From the NCBI RefSeq assembly GCF_021389975.1, contig NZ_CP089981.1, forward strand, positions 3,993,501 through 4,057,500: 64,000 nt of DNA, read 5' to 3'. Both the position numbers and the translations under genes were made by a program. Source of the DNA: Fulvivirga ulvae (lineage in GTDB: Bacteria; Bacteroidota; Bacteroidia; Cytophagales; Cyclobacteriaceae). The notes beneath the pieces were generated by a model. That model was not told the DNA's origin, did no database searches, and saw only the letters and a program-made list of their open reading frames with translations. Shown piece after piece: positions 34,829 to 42,333 of this stretch (its first letter is position 1; each line of letters starts with the position of its first letter).

Positions 34829-36699
34829 TACAGATATATTTCAGAACCTGCCTTTTTAAACTCTTTCGATTTTTCTTCCATACCTTTTTCCAGAGCTTTT
34901 TCCTCATCACTGAGGCCTTTTTCTGCGGCATAGTTTCTCACATCCTGTGTTATTTTCATGCTACAGAAATGAGGCCCGCACATAGAACAGAAATGTGCCA
35001 CTTTCGCCCCTTCCGCCGGCAGCGTTTCATCATGGAATTCCCTGGCTGTATCCGGGTCGAGCGACAGGTTAAACTGGTCTTCCCAACGGAATTCAAAGCG
35101 GGCTTTGCTCAATGCATTGTCGCGATACTGAGCTCCCGGATGACCTTTGGCAAGGTCGGCCGCATGGGCAGCAATCTTATAGGTGATCACGCCATCCTTA
35201 ACATCCTTTTTATTGGGCAGGCCCAGGTGTTCTTTTGGAGTTACATAGCAAAGCATGGCGGTGCCAAACCATCCGATCATTGCAGCTCCAATAGCCGAGG
35301 TGATATGGTCATAACCCGGAGCAATATCCGTAGTTAACGGCCCTAAGGTGTAGAAAGGTGCCTCATGGCATTCTTTCAATTGCTTGTCCATATTCTCTTT
35401 GATCATATGCATTGGTACGTGGCCGGGGCCTTCGATCATCACCTGCACATCGTGCTTCCAGGCTATTTTTGTTAGCTCGCCCAGCGTTTCCAGCTCGGCA
35501 AACTGGGCTGCATCATTAGCGTCGGCCAGTGAGCCCGGGCGCAGGCCGTCACCCAGAGAGAAGGACACATCATATGCTTTCATGATCTCGCAGATCTCTT
35601 CAAAATGTGTGTACAGGAAGCTTTCTTTGTGGTGTGCCAGGCACCATTTGGCCATAATCGATCCACCACGAGAAACAATCCCGGTCAGACGTTTGGCGGT
35701 CAGGGGCACATATTTTAACCTTACCCCGGCATGAATGGTGAAGTAATCCACACCCTGCTCAGCCTGCTCGATCAGCGTATCCCTGAAAATCTCCCAGGTC
35801 AGGTCTTCGGCTTTGCCATTTACTTTTTCCAGTGCCTGATAGATCGGTACTGTACCAATGGGCACGGGGGAATTCCTGATCACCCATTCCCGGGTTTCAT
35901 GGATATTTTTGCCTGTAGAAAGATCCATGACTGTGTCTGCTCCCCAACGGATAGCCCATACCATTTTCTCTACCTCTTCTTCGATGGATGAGGTAACGGC
36001 AGAGTTACCGATGTTGGCATTGATCTTTACCAGGAAGTTTCGTCCGATGATCATCGGCTCTATTTCCGGGTGGTTGATGTTGGCAGGAATGATAGCCCGG
36101 CCTGCTGCTATTTCGTCCCTGACAAATTCAGGGGTAATGAATTTCTTAGGGGTATTGGCTCCGAAGCTATGTCCCTGATGTTGATCAAACAGGGAGTCTT
36201 TATCATTGTACAACTCCTCCAAACGTTGGTTTTCCCGAATAGCTATATACTCCATTTCAGGAGTGATGATGCCTTTTCTGGCATAATGAAGCTGCGTTAC
36301 ATTTTTACCCTCCATTGCCCTTAAAGGCTTTTTAAGGTGTTTAAAACGCAGGTCGTTTAGCGTGTCATCGTTCAGCCTTTGGTTTCCATAGTCCGAAGTG
36401 ATGCCCGACAGCTCCTCTACATCTCCTCTGCTCTGGATCCAGTCCTTTCTAAGCTGGGGCAGGCCTTTGTTTACATCAATATCGACATTCGGGTCAGTGT
36501 AAGGACCGCTGGTGTCATAGATGGTGACACTATCGTTTTTGATCATATCCCCGGTGGTCTGGTCGCGGGTATCGTGCAGCCCGATTTCGCGCATAGGTAC
36601 TTTGATGTCGTGGAGCTTTCCACTTACATATATTTTTTCGGACTTGGGAAAAGGAGCCCTGCTGATGACTTCGGCGCCTGGTGTTTTGTCTTTTCGCAT
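34828..36699 (-). CDS. thiC: Phosphomethylpyrimidine synthase ThiC
   Basis: 623 residues, the radical SAM enzyme that rearranges aminoimidazole ribotide into HMP phosphate. The cluster-binding C-terminal motif CSMCGPHFCSMK (C-x2-C-x4-C) is intact near residue 575. The TIM-barrel has the usual TIHAGV, SRGGSIMAKWCLAHHKE and MIEGPGHVP blocks. Length is normal for the Bacteroidota form with an N-terminal extension. It lies 22 bases after thiS and is the first large gene under the TPP riboswitch. Confidence 0.95.
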   Translation of the reverse strand: MRKDKTPGAEVISRAPFPKSEKIYVSGKLHDIKVPMREIGLHDTRDQTTGDMIKNDSVTIYDTSGPYTDPNVDIDVNKGLPQLRKDWIQSRGDVEELSGITSDYGNQRLNDDTLNDLRFKHLKKPLRAMEGKNVTQLHYARKGIITPEMEYIAIRENQRLEELYNDKDSLFDQHQGHSFGANTPKKFITPEFVRDEIAAGRAIIPANINHPEIEPMIIGRNFLVKINANIGNSAVTSSIEEEVEKMVWAIRWGADTVMDLSTGKNIHETREWVIRNSPVPIGTVPIYQALEKVNGKAEDLTWEIFRDTLIEQAEQGVDYFTIHAGVRLKYVPLTAKRLTGIVSRGGSIMAKWCLAHHKESFLYTHFEEICEIMKAYDVSFSLGDGLRPGSLADANDAAQFAELETLGELTKIAWKHDVQVMIEGPGHVPMHMIKENMDKQLKECHEAPFYTLGPLTTDIAPGYDHITSAIGAAMIGWFGTAMLCYVTPKEHLGLPNKKDVKDGVITYKIAAHAADLAKGHPGAQYRDNALSKARFEFRWEDQFNLSLDPDTAREFHDETLPAEGAKVAHFCSMCGPHFCSMKITQDVRNYAAEKGLSDEEKALEKGMEEKSKEFKKAGSEIYL

Positions 36700-36721
36700 A
36701 TCAGTAGTTTTTTAATGTGAA

Positions 36722-36925
36722 TTAGCCACCCTGCGTAGCGCGGATGATCATGATCTTATCGTTAGGTTGTAGGATGTACTCTCCCCAGGAGTCCCTGGGG
36801 ACCACGTCGTCGTTTACGGCTACGGCTATGCCTTTAGCAGAAGAAAAGCCGCGCTGCTCCAGTACATGATGCAATGGAGTCTCGTCAGAAATAGTAAAGG
36901 GTTGTTGATTGATTTGTACCTCCAT
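36722..36925 (-). CDS. thiS: Sulfur carrier protein ThiS
   Basis: 67 residues of the ubiquitin-like beta-grasp fold ending in the required Gly-Gly (IIRATQGG), where ThiF-type adenylylation and thiocarboxylation take place. The middle GIAVAVNDDVVPRDSWGEYI is typical. It is the first gene of the operon, directly after the TPP aptamer, and has no purine-rich ribosome-binding site. Confidence 0.93.
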   Translation of the reverse strand: MEVQINQQPFTISDETPLHHVLEQRGFSSAKGIAVAVNDDVVPRDSWGEYILQPNDKIMIIRATQGG

Positions 36926-36940
36926 AAGTATAGCATTTTT

Positions 36941-36985
36941 ACTTTAGGAGGTGCACAGTGAAGGGAATATCCCTGTGTTCCTTAC
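36941..36985 (-). promoter_or_regulatory. Expression platform of the TPP riboswitch
   Basis: After the aptamer come a small hairpin (CACAGGGA, TCCC, TGTG) and then GCACCTCCTAAAGT. That last segment (36954-36941) is complementary, with one bulged base, to the 5' strand of the aptamer (37058-37046). It is a plausible alternative structure that competes with P1/P2. No T-tract follows the hairpin, so a transcription terminator is not obvious. Confidence 0.5.
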
Positions 36986-37058
36986 TTTTCCCTTCGCCAG
37001 TATTACCTGGATCAGGTTTTGAGGGTAAAGTCTCAGCTTTTTACAGCACCCCTAAAGT
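36986..37058 (-). ncRNA. TPP riboswitch (thi-box aptamer)
   Basis: Read on the minus strand the RNA has P1/P2 5' strand ACTTTAGGGGTGC, the conserved CTGAGA, ACCCT, then AACCTGATCCAGGTAATAC and GGCGAAGGGAAAAGT, which closes P1. All core thi-box elements are present in order. It lies about 60 bases before thiS and so controls the whole thi operon with thiamine pyrophosphate. Confidence 0.95.
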
Positions 37059-37496
37059 GTATATTCAATGTTAGTCAATATGTTGGAGAAGGCAAAATGT
37101 TGAGAGGGGAATTTGTGATTTGGTATTAAGTGACAGGTAATTGGGCGGTAAACTGTGTGTTGGTGAACTCAAATAAACCGCGAACAGTTCAGACCTTCGT
37201 CATCCCTGAATTAGTTGCAGATGTCTGGAATTCCGATGAACGGGACAGAATCTAATGTAGTGCCCTCAATAGCCGTGAGTGGGATACGAGCTGGAAACTC
37301 ACACCAGTAGAGGTTTTAGGTGACTGATTCGAGTTGCAAAGCTCGTAAAAATAGTGATTTAGGTGAAACACCTCTTAACTTGATAGTTAAATACTGGAGT
37401 TTTTTCTATCTTTATATAAGCAGTGAGACCCACCAGAGGCATTTTTTCTCATCCCTTCGATTTATTGAATGTTAAACACCCTTAACCGAATTGATT
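37059..37496. other. Intergenic region with dispersed repeat fragments
   Basis: About 440 bases between the divergent thi operon and DUF2806 gene. It contains CGTCATCCCTGAATT (37198-37212), shared with the arm of the hairpin at 38717-38736, and several short inverted repeats. No coding region is evident. Confidence 0.45.
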
Positions 37497-38480
37497 ATGG
37501 AGATTAAAGATATAGCCGGAATTAGTGAACCGTTAAAAAAATTAATAGAGGTGATCTCTCAGGGAATAGGAACCTTAAGCAATCCCTATTTGATTAAAAA
37601 GAATGCTGAGGCTCGAGCACATGAGATCAAGGTGATTTCTGAGGCAATTAAAGGTAGCCAGAACAATCTTCAGCAAATTGTATATGAGCATGGGCAAGTT
37701 AGTCTGTTATCTTTAGAAGATAGAACTATTGGTTTGGATGAGCGTGTACAGCAGCGAGTTGAATTTAAAGAGCAAAAACGGCAAATGAACATCGAAAGCG
37801 TAACCCAAATGGCTGCACAACATCTTGATGAGGAAAATGAGGTGTCAAAAGTGGACGTGGATAAGGATTGGACATCACGGTTTTTTAATTATGTTGAGGA
37901 TATATCTAATGAGGAGATGCAAGGCCTTTGGGCAAGAATACTTGCTGGGGAGGTAAAAGAGCCTAAGTCCTTTTCTTTGAGGACATTGCAGGTGCTTAGA
38001 AATCTTTCAAAAGAGGAAGCGCAAACTTTTTCTAAAGTGGCTCAATACGCTATCAAAGCAGGCAATGATGCTTTTTTGTTACAAGGTAATAATAGTGAAA
38101 TACTGGATAAGTACGATATTGGTTTTAATGAAATGGCTCTATTGAAGGAACTGGATTTGTTGCATTCCGGCGATTTGGTAAATCACTCACTTATCCGGTA
38201 TGAGCAAGATTGTTCCGTAGCTTACCTGTTTGGTGAGAAAGTAGTAGTTGTCTATAAAAAGGCTAATTCTCCTCAAAAAGATATTCCCATAATTCTATTT
38301 ACTACAGTGGGCAAGCAACTTCTTAAGCTTATTAAATCGAAACCCAACTTTAGCTACTTGCAGCATTTTGCAGAAGAAGTAAATGATAATGGAATTTCTA
38401 CTAAATACGGGGAAGTTTTGGAAGTATGTGGTTCAGAAATAAAACATACCAATCCACTGATTGAAATCCCTTCATTATAG
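37497..38480 (+). CDS. DUF2806 domain protein
   Basis: About 327 residues from MEIKDIAGISEPLKKLIEVI; the TTG at 37491 is less likely. It has no signal or membrane segment. A helical N-terminus (residues 10-105, with a KEQKRQMNIESVTQMAAQHL segment) leads into the DUF2806 core: DKDWTSRFFNYVEDISNEEM, LWARILAGEVKEP and FSLRTLQVLRNLS. The C-terminal half appears mixed alpha/beta. The function of DUF2806 is unknown; such proteins tend to be patchily distributed accessory genes. It lies alone between stretches of dispersed repeats. Confidence 0.75.
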   Translation: MEIKDIAGISEPLKKLIEVISQGIGTLSNPYLIKKNAEARAHEIKVISEAIKGSQNNLQQIVYEHGQVSLLSLEDRTIGLDERVQQRVEFKEQKRQMNIESVTQMAAQHLDEENEVSKVDVDKDWTSRFFNYVEDISNEEMQGLWARILAGEVKEPKSFSLRTLQVLRNLSKEEAQTFSKVAQYAIKAGNDAFLLQGNNSEILDKYDIGFNEMALLKELDLLHSGDLVNHSLIRYEQDCSVAYLFGEKVVVVYKKANSPQKDIPIILFTTVGKQLLKLIKSKPNFSYLQHFAEEVNDNGISTKYGEVLEVCGSEIKHTNPLIEIPSL

Positions 38481-38614
38481 TTCCTGTGTAGCGTGGAGAG
38501 GTCAAAATAACAGCCTTGTAATCCGGAGAAGGTATCTCTTATCCCTTTATTATGCAGTCCAGGCTTAGCAGGTACTCTTAACAATACCTTATAAATATAC
38601 AGTCAAAAGTTATA

Positions 38615-38700
38615 CACTGCCCAAATCCGGGAGACCCTGAATATTTTCTATGAAGTTTGATAAAATATTTCAGGTGCAATACAGAAAATTCAGGGTGACG
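38615..38700 (+). repeat. Dispersed repeat element, copy A
   Basis: Positions 38615-38656 match 45628-45669 at 36 of 42 bases with no gaps (CACTGCC ... TCTATGAAGT). The similarity resumes at AGAAAATTCAGGGTGACG (38683-38700) against 45696-45714. Total length is about 86 bases. The two copies have the same orientation and bracket the SusC/SusD/lipoprotein genes. Confidence 0.65.
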
Positions 38701-38736
38701 ATTTTAAACTAAACCCTCGTCATCCCTGAATTTTCT
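38683..38736. terminator. Long hairpin between convergent genes
   Basis: AGAAAATTCAGGGTGACGA (38683-38701) pairs with TCGTCATCCCTGAATTTTCT (38717-38736) with one bulged base, loop 15 nt. It lies between the DUF2806 gene (plus) and the lipoprotein gene (minus) and would serve both as a bidirectional terminator. Part of the arm belongs to the dispersed repeat. Confidence 0.6.
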
Positions 38737-38753
38737 TGCAAAGACGATACTAA

Positions 38754-40565
38754 TCAATTCCTGACATACCCACCAATCTCCGCCATAGCAGCAAAACCAG
38801 CACCGTCATGGGCCGATTTCATTACCACCTTCAAATACCTGAAAGTCGCACTTTGAGGCAGGTCAATATGCTGGGAAGCAGCAGTTTCGGCCAAGGCGAA
38901 ATCACCCAGGCTTTGCCAGTTGCTGTTATCAGTACTTACGAAAATTTCAATGTCCTTTACCTTGCGGGAGCCATTGCGCTGTATGAAATGAATACCATCA
39001 GCCGTAGAAGAGCTGCCCAGATCAATAGTGATGTGATGAGGGTAGGAGTAAGTCTGGTCGCAGCCAGACCAGCAGCTATGCCAGTACGTAGATGCATCAT
39101 CATCAAGCATTAAAGAAGCCAAACCGTTGGAACCTTCGCCGCTGGTAGCCTCAGAGCTGAAATCAGTCACACTCCAGGCTGCCTTATCAAGATAGACAGG
39201 CTCTTCCGGCAAAGAAGGCACCTCCAGTTGTGAAAAGTCTATATTGGGAGCTACACCATTGGCAGTTCTGCTATGGTTCGTGTCTATGGTGGTATTGTCG
39301 CTGAAAAAGCCGCAATTCTTCATAAAGAACGTATTGCCACTGGCGCCCCCTGCATAATCGAGCCTGTTGCCTTTACGTGCGGTGGCATCGGCAGTAAACC
39401 GAGCCTGGGTCAGCTCATGCCATTGACCGTCGGTGTCATACACCCACTGGTTGGTATATTCGCCCTTGCGTGAAATGAAGCCCGTTGTGGTGTTGAAATT
39501 TTCCAGAAATGAATGGAAATTGGTCAGGTAAGTGCTTGTATAAGGCCTCCTAAAGCTGGCAATCAGTTTCCATTCCCCGGTTTCGGGAGCATAGAAATAG
39601 GCCGTGTAATCAGTAGAATTATTTGGTGCAGGCTCACCTTTGAGCAGGAATTTGTACTTGATTCCGGCCTGCCAGTCAAATACCTTATAGCTTTGTCCGC
39701 CGGAGCCTTCGTTGCCAAACTCACCGATAGTAACACCCTCACCGCTGCCCAGCAGTATAATTTTATAATCTTCCGGTATTTCATCCGGGTTTTGCGTGTC
39801 GTACGGACTCCAGACTGAAAACAGTACACGTCTTTCAGTTTCAGAGTTTACCTGCATGCCGAAATATCCCTGTCCGAAGCCATTGGCCATGAAATAGGAA
39901 CCGATAACATCCTGCCCCTGGGGTACGGTGATCTCATTATAAAACCACAGGATGTCCTTGCCCTGAGGCAGTTGGTAGCTCAGGTGAACTGATGGGCCTC
40001 TCCGTCCCCAATAGAATTCATCCTTAACATAAGTTACATCCGATGAAGTGGCAGGTCCGCCAATCAGAACATCATTAATATCAGCTACATAGTTGGATGA
40101 CTTGTTGGTGCACTCAATTTCAATGTAGTGATATCCGGTTTCAGCGATGTCAAATGTGCCGACTTCAATGTTTTTGTAGTTGGTATTGCTAATGGTAATT
40201 TCTCTGGACTGGCTTCCTATCGTTACTTTTAATGTAGAAGCCCCTGTTGGAGCCTTGGCGTTCAGCCCCACATTCAAAATACCCGTGGCATAAACTTTAA
40301 AATAAGTTCGGATGATGTTGGCCTCGTTTGTCCAGTTATGGATTCCCGCGTCAGAGATGATGGAGCTGTTTTCTTCAATATCATTGACGACCCAGCTATT
40401 GCCTCCCGGAGGTATGCTGATGTTCAATGCTAGTGGCTTGTTGTTATGTGCGCTTTCCTCCTCAGTATCAGGTACAGGAGTGTCGCTGTCCGACGAGCAG
40501 GAAAAGAACAGAAAAAGTGAAATAATAAATGCCATAAAGCAAGATGTTGGTTTAAAGGTGTTCAT
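38754..40565 (-). CDS. DUF3472/discoidin-domain surface lipoprotein
   Basis: 603 residues with a lipobox (SLFLFFSC, Cys about 23). An N-terminal beta domain (about 45-165, DUF5077-like, with NEANIIRTYFKVYATG) is followed by DUF3472 (about 175-430: SVHLSYQLPQGKDILWFYNE, GYFGMQVNSETERRVLFSVW). The last 140 residues form an F5/8 type C (discoidin/CBM32-like) domain: LMLDDDASTYWHSCWSG, HHITIDLGSS, RNGSRKVKDIEIFVS. CBM32-type domains commonly bind galactose or GalNAc. It is the third gene of the SusC-SusD operon and probably helps capture the glycan at the surface. Confidence 0.82.
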   Translation of the reverse strand: MNTFKPTSCFMAFIISLFLFFSCSSDSDTPVPDTEEESAHNNKPLALNISIPPGGNSWVVNDIEENSSIISDAGIHNWTNEANIIRTYFKVYATGILNVGLNAKAPTGASTLKVTIGSQSREITISNTNYKNIEVGTFDIAETGYHYIEIECTNKSSNYVADINDVLIGGPATSSDVTYVKDEFYWGRRGPSVHLSYQLPQGKDILWFYNEITVPQGQDVIGSYFMANGFGQGYFGMQVNSETERRVLFSVWSPYDTQNPDEIPEDYKIILLGSGEGVTIGEFGNEGSGGQSYKVFDWQAGIKYKFLLKGEPAPNNSTDYTAYFYAPETGEWKLIASFRRPYTSTYLTNFHSFLENFNTTTGFISRKGEYTNQWVYDTDGQWHELTQARFTADATARKGNRLDYAGGASGNTFFMKNCGFFSDNTTIDTNHSRTANGVAPNIDFSQLEVPSLPEEPVYLDKAAWSVTDFSSEATSGEGSNGLASLMLDDDASTYWHSCWSGCDQTYSYPHHITIDLGSSSTADGIHFIQRNGSRKVKDIEIFVSTDNSNWQSLGDFALAETAASQHIDLPQSATFRYLKVVMKSAHDGAGFAAMAEIGGYVRN

Positions 40566-40666
40566 GGTAAATAGGTTTGTGAAGGTTGCCCGGCTGATAT
40601 TTCTTTTCAGGTGATAGAAAGATCAGTCAGGCAATCCACGTGGTTGAAATTTATAAATGGTTTATT

Positions 40667-42325
40667 TTAATCATTCTGTTTCAGCGTAGGCTGTACGATG
40701 ATCTGGCTTTCAGGGATGTACTCTATTACACGATCATCGGTGGGCAATACCTGGTAGTACGGATTGCTTCCGTTCAGGTGAGAACCCGGATAACTTCTGT
40801 TCATCGTTCTGTTGTTTCTGAAAACATCGAATTTTCTATGGCCTTCAAAAGCCAGTTCAAGCCTGCGCTCTTCCAGTACAGCATCCAGCGCAGTAGTGCC
40901 GGCCGGAAGTTCACCTACGCCATTGTATGCAGGTATACCGGCCCTTTCCCTGATGATGTTGATATTTTCAAGGGCCAGGGCATCATCACCCATTTTAGCA
41001 TAAGCCTCAGCTTTGTTCAGGTACATCTCCCCAAGCCTAGAAACTACCGGAGACCAAAGCTGGGCCACATCCTCCTGGAGCGAAGTTTTGAGAACGTAGA
41101 ACTTAGGAAAGCCATTACGCTTATACAGGTCATAATCTTTGGTGACATATACTTTTTCCGCAGAAGCGTTGATATAGAAATGAAGCGTGCGCCCATTGAC
41201 TTCTTCAGACTGCACTTCGTAATCGATATTATTATCTGTAAAGAATGTTGAGCCGCCGTCTTCAAAAGTAAGCCTGAACTGATATTTATAATCCGCATCA
41301 ACCCAGTAAACGGCCGGTATCTTATCTCCATTGTCATCCAGGATGTACTGTGGATCAATAAACCCTTTCCGTGCATCTTCCGGGTGCCTGTTGATCAGGT
41401 CGAGGTAAGTGCTTGAAGCGTACATTTCTCCCCAACCCGTACCTTTGATATTGGCAAAAAGGGAGCCCACCGTATACCAGCCGTGGTTGTAGTCCGACTC
41501 TTCCTGGTACCTGAAACAGAATATAGTTTCAGAGTTATCCTCGGGTGCAAGTTTAAAATAATCAGCAAGGTTGGCATTAGGTATCAGACTGTAATTACCT
41601 GAAGCAATTACCTTATCTGCATAGTCGATTGCCCTTTGGTTATCCTCCATGTAAAGAAACACCCTTGAAAGCAGTGCCTGGGCAGCCTCTTTGGTAGCAT
41701 ATGCGTTGGTTTTTGGTAAAGTCATCAGTTCTTCAGCCTTTAGCAGGTCTTTTACGATCTGTTCATATACCTGACCTACAGTATGCCTGTCCGGCAAATC
41801 ATCAATTTCAGAAGTTAGTTTTAAGGGAACTCCAAGGTTTTCGGCACCCTGGCTGTACGGCCTTCCGTAGATGTTGACCATCTGAAAATAAATAAGGGCA
41901 CGGAGATAATAATTTTCACCGATCAGTTGGTCTCTTTCCGGTGATTCACCCTCCTGAGCCAGCTCTATGACCTTATTGCAGCCCACTACTGCCTGATATG
42001 CCGCCGTCCACATGTTGTTTGACCGGTTGTTGGTGGTTATATTTTGATAGTTGTAAGAATAGAAGAGCGGGTCGGTCGTGTTTCCACTTAAAGAAACATT
42101 GTCTCCCGGATATTCGCTGAGCCTGAATAACTGAGGAGCGAAGCCATTACCGTCAGCGTCACCTTTAAGTATGGCGTAAGTGCCCAAAGTTGCTGACTCC
42201 AGGCCACCTTCGTTTTCAAATAACTCTTCCGAGGCTACGGAGTCGTACGGAAACCGTTCAAGCTCACAAGCCACGAAGATGGAAGAAAGTAATATGAGTA
42301 GAGATAATTTTTTCATCTTGTTCAT
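40667..42325 (-). CDS. SusD/RagB family nutrient-binding outer-membrane lipoprotein
   Basis: 552 residues with a lipoprotein signal ending IFVACE (Cys about 20). It has the SusD N-terminal helical TPR-like scaffold (YQAVVGCNKVIELAQEGESP; ENYYLRALIYFQMVNIYGRP) and the C-terminal SusD domain (RLGEMYLNKAEAYAKMGDDA, NIIRERAGIPAY, LEERRLELAFEGHRKFD). SusD lipoproteins cap the SusC channel and deliver oligosaccharides to it. It lies eight bases after SusC. Confidence 0.92.
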   Translation of the reverse strand: MNKMKKLSLLILLSSIFVACELERFPYDSVASEELFENEGGLESATLGTYAILKGDADGNGFAPQLFRLSEYPGDNVSLSGNTTDPLFYSYNYQNITTNNRSNNMWTAAYQAVVGCNKVIELAQEGESPERDQLIGENYYLRALIYFQMVNIYGRPYSQGAENLGVPLKLTSEIDDLPDRHTVGQVYEQIVKDLLKAEELMTLPKTNAYATKEAAQALLSRVFLYMEDNQRAIDYADKVIASGNYSLIPNANLADYFKLAPEDNSETIFCFRYQEESDYNHGWYTVGSLFANIKGTGWGEMYASSTYLDLINRHPEDARKGFIDPQYILDDNGDKIPAVYWVDADYKYQFRLTFEDGGSTFFTDNNIDYEVQSEEVNGRTLHFYINASAEKVYVTKDYDLYKRNGFPKFYVLKTSLQEDVAQLWSPVVSRLGEMYLNKAEAYAKMGDDALALENINIIRERAGIPAYNGVGELPAGTTALDAVLEERRLELAFEGHRKFDVFRNNRTMNRSYPGSHLNGSNPYYQVLPTDDRVIEYIPESQIIVQPTLKQND

Positions 42326-42333
42326 GTTTTGGG

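Noticed and set aside
40640..41251. A 203-codon plus-strand frame
   Set aside because: It is antisense to SusD, which has full family evidence on the minus strand.
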